Below are positions 44,836 to 53,879 of a DNA stretch of 56,418 nucleotides, in pieces; positions within the stretch are counted from its first letter, which is position 1, and each line of letters begins with the position of its first letter. The notes below the pieces were generated by a model, which saw only the letters and a list, made by a program, of their open reading frames with translations, did not search any database and was not told where the DNA came from. The position numbers were made by a program, and so were the translations under genes. The DNA is from Planctomycetia bacterium (GTDB taxonomy: Bacteria > Planctomycetota > Planctomycetia > Pirellulales > Thermoguttaceae): the NCBI GenBank assembly GCA_030539295.1, contig JAUNSJ010000023.1:1-56418 (forward strand), in the 5' to 3' direction.

Positions 44836-47580
44836 CTACGCAGACGGCTCTTCCGAAGAGTCAGGAGGAGTCTGTTCTTCCGGACTATTTGCGTCCGAAT
44901 TGGCCTCCTCACCTTCGGCTTCGGGTTGTTCGGCCGCAGACTCATTAGTCGCAGGTTCTTCAGGAGTCGCGGGTTCTTCAGCCGCAGGCTCATTAGCCGG
45001 AACGCTGGTCGCAGGCTCCGCAGTTTCCGAATCAGAAGTCGCAAGGTCACTTTCGGACTCGTTCATTTCGGACTCCGTGGTGGAAGTCGTGCCACTGTCG
45101 AGTTCTGATGAGAGCTCGTCGCTATTATTCTCATCCAAGCCAGCGGCATCCGCGTTTTCCGCTTCGGCCGCGGCTTTGGCTTCGGCAATAGCTTTACGTC
45201 GTGCATCGCGAACGCTGGGAGGCGTCTCCTGCCAGACGAACTGAACGATAAAGTCGAAACGGCGCAGATTCAAAATTTTGTCCTTGTTACCCTGCCGCAT
45301 CTTCGAGGCAATATCGGACAGACCGGGCAAATTGCGTCCGCCCATCATACCGCCCTCCATACCACCGCCCATACCGCCCCGTGTGGCTCGACTGGCCCCC
45401 GGTCGCGATTTGAGCATCTGCTCCATCATGATCGCACGCTCTTTCGCTGCCGCTTCCGGGTCGAGTAACATGAATTTCTCATCGATTACGCCCGGATTGA
45501 TTAAGATGGGGTAGTAAATTCCCAGTTCGCGGAGGGTGACCGTTTCGGTTCCGGATTCCGTTTGCTGACGTTCCAGACTGATGGGAAGCTTGACCTCGCC
45601 GTGCTTTAAGTTGAACAAGATGGTTCGCCGGACATATTCGGCACCACGTTCCGGGTCGTTTACATCGTCGGTATTGTGATAATGGTAACCGGAGAGCTGG
45701 ACGATATTTCCGGGTCCGGACGGACCGGGAATAAGTTCCAGACGCGGGTCTTCATTAGCGACCATGGTGGTAAGGGCCTGGGTCGGGTCATAGGCAGCCG
45801 TTTCTTCCGTCGGTTCGTCTGTGGCGTCACTTGCCGCGTCGTCGGACGCGGAAGAGTCGGCCCCGGTATAAATTGAGGCGGAGACATCGGAAACTTCCCC
45901 TTCGCCGCCCTTGGTGTCCGAGGCAACCGGGAAGAACCAGTATTGGGCAGGAGAAATTTTGGACTTCGGATCAAAAACCGCGTCTTCCTCACTATCTATA
46001 TAATACCATCGTTTGGCCAGGTCGAACCAGTCTTTAAGCTCTTCTACCTTTTGGACTTCGATATTATTAATGTAAATGCGGTTGAGCTTTTCAATGGCTT
46101 CCCGTTTTTGAGCAGGGGCGACATTATCCCGGAGAACTTCCGCGCTGGGGTTTTCTGCCGGAATGACCGTATTGATTGCCTTAATCAGCTCAATCCAGGT
46201 GATACGCCCTTCCACGTTACTGGTGAGATTCCGCCCTATCTGGTCAACCGCCTTGAAGTTGGAAACTTCGGAGTCCGTATCGGAAATCAGGCGGGAAGAG
46301 TTCTCGGCCACCCGCTTGGCACTATCAAAAGCGGAGTTGATCCCGGCGTTTTCCACCGTGCTAAAAGCAATTGTGGCCGCCACGAATTGTATGGTAAGAG
46401 CGAGAATGAGCAGCGCGGAAGCGGCAAGCACCCACGGCTTCTTACGATCGATAATCCGGTCAACGATAATCTCACGTGGAACGAGATTGATATCGATAGG
46501 AGCGGCATTCAGGAGCTGAATAGCCAAACCATAGGCAACGCCAAACGAGGATGCATTTTCCTTAAAGACCGCGTTATTAAGGACTTCTGCACCTACCATT
46601 TTACGATAGGCCGAGACGACCGTTATGTCAAGTTCGTTGCTCTTGGCCAGGAACTGCCTCAGGCCCGGAAGCTTCATGGCGTTTCCAAAGGCGTAGACCT
46701 TGCGAATGCGTGCCCGTTTATTCAGACTGCAGTAGTATTTTATCGAGCGGTCGATTTCCGAAAGCATATCGTTAAAGACAGGCTTCATGGCCAGGATGAC
46801 CGCCTTGGGGTCTTGGCTGGTGGCCGCGTTCCTCTTGATATGTTCAGCGTTGGAAAAGGTTAGCTTAAGCGATTTCGTTAAGGCCTTGGTAAAGAGATTA
46901 CCACCGATGGGAATATTACGAAGCCAGACAGTAACACCATTAGTAACAACAACTTCCGTCGTGTCAGTACCAACGTTAAGGAGGACATCGTAGTCGTTCA
47001 GTTCCTCCGGGGGCGTGGAAACGAGCTGGTCGTAGTCGAAATTATCGTGGATAAACGCGTTGTACAGAGCGATTTGAGCACCCTGAACGCAGTCAATATC
47101 GACCCCGTTCGCCTGATACGATTCGATCAGTTTGAAAGCGAGGTCCCGCTTCATGGCATACATAAATATGTTCAGGTCGAGCGCGATTCCGCCTTCAAAG
47201 ACGCCACCTACCTGACGAAAATCCCAAATGACTTCCGAAAGGTCAAAGGGAAGCCACTGCTTGACTTCGTAGCGTATCAGGTCCGCCACTTTCTTCGGGT
47301 CGATAGGAGGCAGCGGCTGAAATCGCCAAAGCGTATTCTGGCCTGAAACCGAAACGGCGATCCGCTCTCCCTTTATATTATTTCGCGAAAGGAAAAGAGA
47401 GAGGCTTTCGGCCAGAATCTCGTTGGGGTCTGCCCCAGGTTGAGACATAATCTTGCTGTGTTCGATGAAATCAAATCCCAATACCTCTATCGCGCCCGGT
47501 TCCTCGCCCAAACGGCAGCGGAGTGCCTTTAGGGACGTATTACCTACATCGATTCCCCAAACAATTTCATTACGTGCCAT
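44836..47580 (-). CDS. PilM-PilN fusion protein, type IV pilus/type II secretion platform
   Basis: A 914-residue protein. Residues 1-360 are a PilM-like actin-fold ATPase (VWGIDVGNTSLKALRC; RYEVKQWLPFDLSEVIWDF; LLNVGTDTTEVVV; AFGNAMKLPGLRQFL). It is followed at 363-370 by INLVPREI, the PilN N-terminal motif that in other bacteria binds PilM, and a membrane helix (382-404), then a PilN-like periplasmic part. A Gly/Met patch (about 730) and a long acidic tail rich in Glu, Pro and Ala complete it. So PilM and PilN are one chain here. GAGG lies upstream of the start. Two further bitopic proteins follow. Confidence 0.8.
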   Translation of the reverse strand: MARNEIVWGIDVGNTSLKALRCRLGEEPGAIEVLGFDFIEHSKIMSQPGADPNEILAESLSLFLSRNNIKGERIAVSVSGQNTLWRFQPLPPIDPKKVADLIRYEVKQWLPFDLSEVIWDFRQVGGVFEGGIALDLNIFMYAMKRDLAFKLIESYQANGVDIDCVQGAQIALYNAFIHDNFDYDQLVSTPPEELNDYDVLLNVGTDTTEVVVTNGVTVWLRNIPIGGNLFTKALTKSLKLTFSNAEHIKRNAATSQDPKAVILAMKPVFNDMLSEIDRSIKYYCSLNKRARIRKVYAFGNAMKLPGLRQFLAKSNELDITVVSAYRKMVGAEVLNNAVFKENASSFGVAYGLAIQLLNAAPIDINLVPREIIVDRIIDRKKPWVLAASALLILALTIQFVAATIAFSTVENAGINSAFDSAKRVAENSSRLISDTDSEVSNFKAVDQIGRNLTSNVEGRITWIELIKAINTVIPAENPSAEVLRDNVAPAQKREAIEKLNRIYINNIEVQKVEELKDWFDLAKRWYYIDSEEDAVFDPKSKISPAQYWFFPVASDTKGGEGEVSDVSASIYTGADSSASDDAASDATDEPTEETAAYDPTQALTTMVANEDPRLELIPGPSGPGNIVQLSGYHYHNTDDVNDPERGAEYVRRTILFNLKHGEVKLPISLERQQTESGTETVTLRELGIYYPILINPGVIDEKFMLLDPEAAAKERAIMMEQMLKSRPGASRATRGGMGGGMEGGMMGGRNLPGLSDIASKMRQGNKDKILNLRRFDFIVQFVWQETPPSVRDARRKAIAEAKAAAEAENADAAGLDENNSDELSSELDSGTTSTTESEMNESESDLATSDSETAEPATSVPANEPAAEEPATPEEPATNESAAEQPEAEGEEANSDANSPEEQTPPDSSEEPSA

Positions 47581-47766
47581 AATCTATCTCATTCCTCATG
47601 ATAAGAAACGCAGTTATCCTGCGATCTCTGGAATCACCAGGTACGAACTCTGCCGCCGGAGACCAATTTCACAAGGCAGCAGGATGGGTTGTCCTGCCGC
47701 TCTCTTTCTGAGATAATCCCAACCGATTACGTACCCACGACCGTGGTATTACACCCACACTATCAT

Positions 47767-47795
47767 AATATACACTGATTCTGCTTCTTTTTCAA
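47767..47795 (-). promoter_or_regulatory. promoter for the PilMN operon
   Basis: Minus-strand TTGAAA (47795-47790) and TATATT (47772-47767) with 17 bp between, about 187 bp upstream of the start at 47580. The 557-bp gap 47581-48137 also holds a repeat copy and a TATAAT near 47839-47844 without a good -35. Confidence 0.5.
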
Positions 47796-47981
47796 TCCTA
47801 TTGTCGCCTACAAACGGAAAAAAATGGAAATTTTTACCCATTATATCTAATATAACGAACGTTCATGCCGGTTTTAACGAGTGCAACAGCCGTTTTTCGT
47901 CCCGACCGCCCGAACGGTCGCGCAAAGGGGCAATTGCTTGTTACCAGACTGCATCCCGAGTTTTAGAGGTGGTTAGAAGAT

Positions 47982-48023
47982 CTTTTCGCTTCGAACCGGG
48001 TCGACCCTGGCGAGCAGGGCGCA
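47982..48023 (-). repeat. dispersed GC-rich intergenic repeat, copy 4
   Basis: Minus-strand CCCTGCTCGCCAGGGTCGAC then CCGGTTCGAAGCGAAAAG, a diverged copy of the family at 47-90. A further GC-rich segment with CCCGACCGCCCGAACGGTCG lies at about 47902-47921. Confidence 0.5.
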
Positions 48024-48137
48024 TACCCAATTTTAGTGCGACGATCGGTCAGACCAGTTCGCCCGGTCCGACCGAAAATGCAGTTGGGAGCTTTAAGAGG
48101 TTTCGCCCCCGTAAAAAGGTGGCAGGCGCTGTTTCTT

Positions 48138-48647
48138 CTATTTCTTCTTTCCCGGCGGCATGAAATCTGCTGACTGCGTAACCGGGGCACCCAGTTCGAA
48201 CGCGAATTCCGTCTGCCCACCTGGTACAACGTCCAGCGTAAGTGCGCCGGGAACCGTGTATTTCTCATCGATAACCTGCGTGTTTTTGACTTCCGGAGTC
48301 TCCGTGCCTGGCATGGCACCAGGCACCATGTTACCGGTCGGTTCCGAGCAGATCTTTCTAACAGTAATATCGTAGCTGCCTTCAGGCACGCCATTGAACT
48401 TGCCGTGCGTGCGTGGCTGGCAGATTCCGGATGCGTCGGAGACGCCGCCAACGGCCCATTTCAGCGGCGACCGGGCCACGAAATTGACCAAAGCTCCCTC
48501 TACCGGCTGGCCCTCTTGCGTGAGTTTTATCCTGATTTTATAAAGGTCCGGTAAATCGGCCGGACGGTCGCCAGCGGAGCAACCGAACCAACAGACCGTC
48601 ATCATCACGAAGAGACCGACATAACCCCGATACAAATTTCCCTGCAT
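48138..48647 (-). CDS. lipoprotein with carboxypeptidase-regulatory-like fold
   Basis: A 169-residue exported lipoprotein. The signal peptide ends with a lipobox-like WFGC (Cys at about 23). The body has one beta-sandwich domain of the kind seen in transthyretin/carboxypeptidase-regulatory-like families (KLTQEGQPVEGALVNF; GVPEGSYDITVRK). Such small lipoproteins regularly follow DUF1559 genes in Planctomycetota and probably associate with them at the cell envelope. AAGGATGG precedes the start. It lies 122 bp after the DUF1559 gene on the same strand. Confidence 0.75.
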   Translation of the reverse strand: MQGNLYRGYVGLFVMMTVCWFGCSAGDRPADLPDLYKIRIKLTQEGQPVEGALVNFVARSPLKWAVGGVSDASGICQPRTHGKFNGVPEGSYDITVRKICSEPTGNMVPGAMPGTETPEVKNTQVIDEKYTVPGALTLDVVPGGQTEFAFELGAPVTQSADFMPPGKKK

Positions 48648-48769
48648 GGTTTTACCATCCTTCTGAAAAAAATAATGCTCCTGATAGCGTGTGAAAGTTT
48701 ACGTATAGTCAACCAGACCGGGGAATCGCCTGCACAGGACTGGCGTTCCCTGGTCCTCTTTTCGATAAG

Positions 48770-49945
48770 TTACAAAGATTTGGCTTCCCCACCGGCAGGC
48801 GTGCCCATGGCGCCCCAGACGCCGTACGGACTCTCCGTTGTCTTGGTGGGATCGACAATTTTCGTCGCGTCGCCTGCGTCTACGGTATTACTGACGAAGC
48901 GGACTGAACCATCCAAAAGACCGGTATTAACACCCCCCGAATGAAAACTGTTGGCCGACATAACACCATAGGTACCTGGCATGAATTGAGGGTCATCGAG
49001 CGTCGCACAAGAAGGGGAGTTCGGCGGAAGGATCGTGTGAAACCCAGACGCAATCATGGCTCCATTACTCATTTGCTTGGCGCGAAGACTTTCAATCCCG
49101 GAAATAAGCTTCGTTGGGTCAGCAGGCGACAAGGCACCGTTAAGACACAGACTCGGCTGGACAAGCCCGCCCAGCTCACTGTTTGTTATGGCCAGTTCCA
49201 TCACACCGCCGCGAACGTCGGTACTGCCAAAGGGGGCGCCGCACGACTCACTTAACACGATCGTATTACTCGTACCATCGACACAAAAGGCCATGGATCT
49301 CCATTCCATAGGTGTGAAGAGAGTGCGGGAACCAACGCGGCACACAGGAAGCTTATCATTCTGCTTATCGCCAATATCTCCGGTAAAGCAAGCATCACCA
49401 CGACAGGTCATATAGTTACAGCGTGCATTATAGTAGGCCTCTGTAACATCATCGTTCGGTTCCGACGGACATATAAGAGTTGCAATTTCGCCCCGGAATC
49501 CTTTGTAGTTGTCATTCTCTTCTTCGTTTGGAACGGATACGGCCCAATCGGAGACAACAGAATTGGCGAAGGCCATGATATCGGACCAGCGCGACGTCTG
49601 TTCCATAAACGGAAGCAGTACGCACGTTGCGCTCATAAGACCCCCTGTATTTTTATTAGAGCAACAATAGGTTGAAATAGAACCGATATCATTCGGCATA
49701 TTTAGCCCGCCTGTTGTACACCGAGACGCAGGAAAGGCATTATAAGTATCGTGATAATTATGCAAAGCAACCAGATACTGCTTTTGATTATTGGTGCATT
49801 GCATACGTCGGGCAGCTTCCCGCGCGGCCTGCACTGCCGGTAAGAGTAGCGCGATCAGGATTCCTATAATCGCAATCACAACCAGAAGTTCGACGAGAGT
49901 AAAGGCTTTTTTGAAAATCCTACCTAAAACACCCCCCCCCCGCAA
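48770..49945 (-). CDS. DUF1559 prepilin-type protein, N-terminal part out of frame in this assembly
   Basis: A 391-codon frame. It has the class III pseudopilin-type signal [20 protein letters not shown] followed by [17 protein letters not shown], the hallmark of the DUF1559 family, and the family's C-terminal [19 protein letters not shown]. The frame given starts at TTG 49945 with no ribosome site. The natural start is ATG 49980, with AAGGAG 7 bp upstream, but a run of ten G between them puts it out of frame (stop after 18 codons). With 8 or 11 G the two join and give a leader [16 protein letters not shown]. This is either a phase-OFF allele or a homopolymer error. Function: surface or pilus-like filament part, likely processed by a prepilin peptidase. 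Confidence 0.85.
   Translation of the reverse strand: MRGGGVLGRIFKKAFTLVELLVVIAIIGILIALLLPAVQAAREAARRMQCTNNQKQYLVALHNYHDTYNAFPASRCTTGGLNMPNDIGSISTYCCSNKNTGGLMSATCVLLPFMEQTSRWSDIMAFANSVVSDWAVSVPNEEENDNYKGFRGEIATLICPSEPNDDVTEAYYNARCNYMTCRGDACFTGDIGDKQNDKLPVCRVGSRTLFTPMEWRSMAFCVDGTSNTIVLSESCGAPFGSTDVRGGVMELAITNSELGGLVQPSLCLNGALSPADPTKLISGIESLRAKQMSNGAMIASGFHTILPPNSPSCATLDDPQFMPGTYGVMSANSFHSGGVNTGLLDGSVRFVSNTVDAGDATKIVDPTKTTESPYGVWGAMGTPAGGEAKSL
49932..49941. other. homopolymer G10 tract in the start region of the DUF1559 gene
   Basis: Ten C on the plus strand (ten G in the gene). Lies 12 codons after the ATG at 49980. Changes of one unit by slipped-strand pairing would turn the ATG-initiated frame on (8 or 11) or off (9 or 10). 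Confidence 0.8.
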
Positions 49946-50103
49946 TTTAACAACTCAATGTCGTGCACAAACTTTCTCATACTCATTCTCCTTTTGTGAA
50001 ATGTGAAACGTTGGTTTTTTTGTAACTGGCGGCCTCAAAAATCATTCTTTTAAAAGTCATTTCGGGCCGCGCCTCGGTCGACCCCTAATCCTGCATTGAT
50101 TCC

Positions 50104-50132
50104 AGTATACCCGATGTTTTCTCTTTTGTCAA
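50104..50132 (-). promoter_or_regulatory. near-consensus promoter for the DUF1559 gene
   Basis: Minus-strand TTGACA (50132-50127) and TATACT (50109-50104) with exactly 17 bp between. Transcription would begin near 50097, leaving a leader of about 117 bases before ATG 49980. Nothing else is seen in 49981-50227. Confidence 0.7.
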
Positions 50133-50227
50133 TATAGAGATTTCGTCAAAATATATTGAAATTTCGACGCTAAATCTTCCTGTTTTTGACACTTACGGCC
50201 GCTGTTTAATCTGCAAGCAGTCGCTCT

Positions 50228-51310
50228 CTAAACATTAATCGTCAGCACATTCTGGTCCGCGTCGCACGAGAAATGCCGGCCGCGGATGAGTGGGTCAATA
50301 GCCGGGTCGTGCGTGTCCGTGTCGGAATAGTAGTCAAAAATATTGCGTGTACTCCCCACCCATGAGAGAATGATCGCAATACTGCGTGACGTTTCGGAGA
50401 ATTCCAGCGTGAGCACGACCTTCGTACTCGTTTTGGTGGAAAAAACCTTATCCAGCGGCAGCTTTTCAAGAACGGTCTGACATTTATTGATGTACGTGGC
50501 CGACAGGCCGTATCTATAGCAGAATTCCCGCAGTTTCTGTATGAGCTCAAACCGGTCGAAAAGATGACTGGATATATTATAAGTTAAGGAGCGAAAATGG
50601 TTTATAAAGCGAGCTGTTTTCGCCTTGACCGGATGATCGAAGATATCTTGCGGGCTTCCTTCCTCGTAAATGGTCCCTTCGTCGAGATAAAGGACGCGTG
50701 TGGCGATCTCGCGAGAGAAATGTGCGTTCTGACTGGAGAAAAGGATCGTCATGCCCGACTGCGCCAGGAATTGGGAAACGGCCAGAACTTCACCACGCAT
50801 GGAAAGGTCCAGATTCGCCACGGGGTCATCAAGGACAAGAATGCCGGGCGCTCCGACAAGCGCTCGGGCAATGGCAACCCGCTGCTGCTGACCAGGCGTC
50901 AAGTCCCTGGGCCAAAACTCGGCTTTTTCCGCAAGTCCAACCTTGTCAAGAGCTTTCATGCACCGCAGATAGGCTTTCTTACGCACAACGTTGTGCACAT
51001 AGCACGGAGCAAGCATAAGATTGTCTACAACGCGCAAGTGCGGGAACAGACTGGGCTTGTGGAAAACCATACCAATCTTGCGACGCGCATACTGAATGCT
51101 CTCCCGGCTCCCGGTAATCGGCGTCCCATCAACCAGAATGAGTCCTTCGTCCGGTCTGACCAGATAATTCAGGCACTGGAGCAGGACACTCTTGCCCGCG
51201 CCGTGAGGACCGATAAGAGCGACTACCTCGCCTTTTTGTACTCCCATGGTCACGTTCGCAAGGACAATTTGAGACCGAAATGTCTTCTTAAGGTTCTTAA
51301 CTTCGAGCAT
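50228..51310 (-). CDS. polar amino-acid-type ABC transporter ATPase with altered motifs and C-terminal extension
   Basis: A 360-residue protein that aligns well with GlnQ-type ATPases for its first 240 residues, then adds about 110 residues of unknown type. Walker A (IGPHGAGKS) is intact. Four other key positions differ from the family: the Q-loop Gln is His (GMVFHKPSLFPHL), the signature LSGGQ reads LTPGQ, the Walker B catalytic Glu is Asp (LVLDDPVANLD), and the switch His is Gln (ILFSSQNAHFS). Start at 51310 chosen for GAAGGAG just upstream, 129 bp inside the open frame, overlapping the permease gene by 14 bp. It is the partner of the fused binding protein/permease. Confidence 0.85.
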   Translation of the reverse strand: MLEVKNLKKTFRSQIVLANVTMGVQKGEVVALIGPHGAGKSVLLQCLNYLVRPDEGLILVDGTPITGSRESIQYARRKIGMVFHKPSLFPHLRVVDNLMLAPCYVHNVVRKKAYLRCMKALDKVGLAEKAEFWPRDLTPGQQQRVAIARALVGAPGILVLDDPVANLDLSMRGEVLAVSQFLAQSGMTILFSSQNAHFSREIATRVLYLDEGTIYEEGSPQDIFDHPVKAKTARFINHFRSLTYNISSHLFDRFELIQKLREFCYRYGLSATYINKCQTVLEKLPLDKVFSTKTSTKVVLTLEFSETSRSIAIILSWVGSTRNIFDYYSDTDTHDPAIDPLIRGRHFSCDADQNVLTINV

Positions 51311-53618
51311 GACGGCTCCTTCGTTTGGGTGAACCCGACTGCGATTCCACATGAGTCTGCCCACCAATGGCATTGAGCAGAAAGACAAAGAACCAGGCAA
51401 GGAACAGATAAACCAGAATGACCAGCAATAACGGCACAAAGGCCTCGTATGTCCTCGTCCGTATGATCGTACTGACCTTGGTCAGGTCCTCGACCGGAAT
51501 GATGCCGACAATGGTCGTGGCCTTGAACAAGGAAATTAATTCGCTTTTATATCGTGCCATTCCCGTCACAATCGCTTGCGGAAACGTGACCAGACGGAAA
51601 CGCTGAAATCGCGATAAGCCAAGAGAAATCGCCGCTTTTATTTCACTCTCGCTGACCGTATTAAGACCATCGTCCAGAATACTGGCAAGATTAGCGCCGA
51701 GTTTAATGGAAAACGCAATGATAGACGCTAGAATCGCACTAAGACCAAGATCTTCAAAAACGGCGTAATAGAGGAACAGCAGAAAGAGAACCAGCGGCAC
51801 GCTGCGAATGAGATAAATAAGAGTACGCAGCAACCAGGCGAAGGGCACAATATGACTCCTCTGCAGTATCCCCAGGATAAACCCAAGAAGGGTACCAAAA
51901 ATTGCGGAAGTCAGTGTAATGAGTAAGGTTACGCCCAGCCCGCGGGCAAAGAGCAGCCAGCGATTCTCGTCGACGAGCGTCCTTTCCAAAGCATGGTAGA
52001 CATTCTCGCAACCAGAGAGAAAAGAGCCGTTCGAATCGGACGTGCCTGGGGCAGGACCGATATACGACAAATCAGACGACACCTGATTGAGCCAGGTCTT
52101 GCGAACGAGCAGCGCAAATTCGTCAAAAACGTAGGGTCGGGAAAAATTGACTTTCTCGGCCCGCTCCTCCGTCTTGGAAATGTGAGCCAGAGCTATATCC
52201 GCCGTTCCACCAGCCACGGCGGGCAAGACTTCCTTAAACGACATGTTCGAAATGACCGGCCGCATTTCAAGGTCGTAGGCCAGACGCTTGGCAAGTTCTA
52301 TGTCGAAACCTGCCGGTTGACCCTTGAGAATAAAGTTCGCCGGCTCCAGGTCGAGCGACGTCGCTATGTGCAACGGGGGACATTCCTGCCCTCGCTCCGG
52401 CAGTTCCGGTTCCCGGTATACCGTGGAATAAAGCCATCGCTGACGCATGTCTTCCAGAACACCTTCCCGCTCATATTGCGACAGGAGAAAGTTGATTTGG
52501 GTTCGCAGGTCGTTTTTCTCTTTGTTACAGGCAATGGCAATGCCACGCTCGGAACCGGGATAAATGAGCAGACGGAACTCGTCCGGATTCTTCCGTAGGT
52601 GTGACAGGAAGGCGTAATGCGTCATGAAAGCAATGTCAACCATGGAGTTGCGCAGCGCCTGAATGAGGTCGGGCACGTCGTCGAAATAATGAGAGGGCAT
52701 GCCTGGAAACTTCTTCTGGATAAGCGATTCCTGTGCCGAACCACTCTGTATGCCGACACTTCCCTGCTGCAAAAAGGACTTGAACTCGTCGTCACTGAGC
52801 GAGGTGTGAATGCCCGGCAGATTCTCCTTGCGAACGAGCAAGGCAATGGAGGAGGAGAGGTAATCGTCCGAGATGAGCATTCTTTCGCGGTGTACGGGGA
52901 TGTTGTCGAGCTGGGCAATCATTAAATCGATTTTCCCCTTTTGCGTGGCCAACAGCAGGGCATCCCACGACATGGGGATAATTTCACATTTAACGTTCAG
53001 GAAGAGTGCCAGCCGCCGGGCAAATTCAATATCGAAGCCGACAATTTCGCCATTTTCCCCCCGAAAGTTCATCGGCGGATTCACCGCTTCGGTCCCAACG
53101 GTTATCGTGTCGACCGCGTGTATGGCTTCCGGAACGTCCGGCATTTGCGGATCACTTGAAGTTGTCCACCGCTGGAACATGTCTTCAAAAGTGCCGTCCT
53201 CCTTATATTGACGGATATATTCGTTGACCCGATTGATAAGCTCACTCTGGTCTTTTGCCGCGCCAACGCCCAAATGCAGTTCACTCGTAAATCCTGGCAT
53301 TATCGCCAGTTCCGGCGCGGTCAGTGTGATGTAGTTCATCACATGCCGGTCATAAGCAAAAGCATCGATTCGGTGAGCCAGCAGTGCCTGGTATCCGGCA
53401 GGACCGTTCGGGAAATAGGCCAGATGCGCCTTCGGAAAATTCTCTTCCATGACCGAAACTGGACTCGTGCCTGTACAGACCCCTATCGTCTTGCCCGAAC
53501 TGTTGAGGTTCTGGACCGTTAGCGTGTACAGATCACCAGACTGCTCATTCGTCTGGTCAGAAGAACAGCCCGGAACACAGAGCGACAGAGCAACGATGAT
53601 ACAAGTAATTAATCTCAT
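51297..53618 (-). CDS. fused substrate-binding protein(s) and permease of an amino-acid ABC transporter
   Basis: A 773-residue membrane lipoprotein (signal with lipobox VPGC, Cys 18). Residues 43-152 look like the second half of a family-3 solute-binding protein (GKTIGVCTGTSPVS ... YKEDGTFEDMFQRW), 170-396 are a complete one (ITVGTEAVNPPMNF ... YEREGVLEDMRQRW), and 414-508 are the first half of another (LHIATSLDLEPANF ... FSRPYVFDEFALLV). The HisM-type permease covers 556-765, with the EAA-like ISLGLSRFQRFRLVTFPQAI. Fused binding-protein/permease genes are known, but the half-complete-half order is unusual. The start has no strong ribosome site. It overlaps the ATPase gene. Confidence 0.85.
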   Translation of the reverse strand: MRLITCIIVALSLCVPGCSSDQTNEQSGDLYTLTVQNLNSSGKTIGVCTGTSPVSVMEENFPKAHLAYFPNGPAGYQALLAHRIDAFAYDRHVMNYITLTAPELAIMPGFTSELHLGVGAAKDQSELINRVNEYIRQYKEDGTFEDMFQRWTTSSDPQMPDVPEAIHAVDTITVGTEAVNPPMNFRGENGEIVGFDIEFARRLALFLNVKCEIIPMSWDALLLATQKGKIDLMIAQLDNIPVHRERMLISDDYLSSSIALLVRKENLPGIHTSLSDDEFKSFLQQGSVGIQSGSAQESLIQKKFPGMPSHYFDDVPDLIQALRNSMVDIAFMTHYAFLSHLRKNPDEFRLLIYPGSERGIAIACNKEKNDLRTQINFLLSQYEREGVLEDMRQRWLYSTVYREPELPERGQECPPLHIATSLDLEPANFILKGQPAGFDIELAKRLAYDLEMRPVISNMSFKEVLPAVAGGTADIALAHISKTEERAEKVNFSRPYVFDEFALLVRKTWLNQVSSDLSYIGPAPGTSDSNGSFLSGCENVYHALERTLVDENRWLLFARGLGVTLLITLTSAIFGTLLGFILGILQRSHIVPFAWLLRTLIYLIRSVPLVLFLLFLYYAVFEDLGLSAILASIIAFSIKLGANLASILDDGLNTVSESEIKAAISLGLSRFQRFRLVTFPQAIVTGMARYKSELISLFKATTIVGIIPVEDLTKVSTIIRTRTYEAFVPLLLVILVYLFLAWFFVFLLNAIGGQTHVESQSGSPKRRSRHARS

Positions 53619-53681
53619 TATGCTTTTATGGGTGTGTTTGTTGGCCTGACCCGGACAAAATGCCCGGCAGTCAAACGGGAA

Positions 53682-53706
53682 TTGACAAGGCAAGAACCAT
53701 TGTCAA
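53682..53706. promoter_or_regulatory. operator-like inverted repeat TTGACAA-N11-TTGTCAA
   Basis: TTGACAA at 53682-53688 and its reverse complement at 53700-53706. It lies just downstream of the transporter promoter's -10 and 64-88 bp before the start codon, a good place for a repressor site. The second half could also be read as part of a -35 box. Confidence 0.4.
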
Positions 53707-53716
53707 GACTTTCCTT

Positions 53717-53745
53717 ATTGTAAAAGAAGAACGCCACATTGTCAA
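53717..53745 (-). promoter_or_regulatory. promoter for the ABC transporter genes
   Basis: Minus-strand TTGACA (53745-53740) and TACAAT (53722-53717), spacer 17 bp, about 100 bp before the start at 53618. The 261-bp gap 53619-53879 holds no gene. Confidence 0.65.
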
Positions 53746-53879
53746 GCAAATAATGAAAATAACATCACTCTTCTTCAAAAAAAGTCAGAAAAGATATTAT
53801 TGTAGCGGACAGCGGAGCAAAATCCGCCCATGCGGCACGAAAGAGAATTGCAGATCGCTCCTGTTTCAGACTACAACCG

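Noticed and set aside
47801..48163. Plus-strand 120-codon frame between the pilus operon and the lipoprotein
   Set aside because: Runs through a repeat copy and overlaps the end of the lipoprotein gene on the other strand. Arg/Ser/Pro-rich composition is typical of chance frames.
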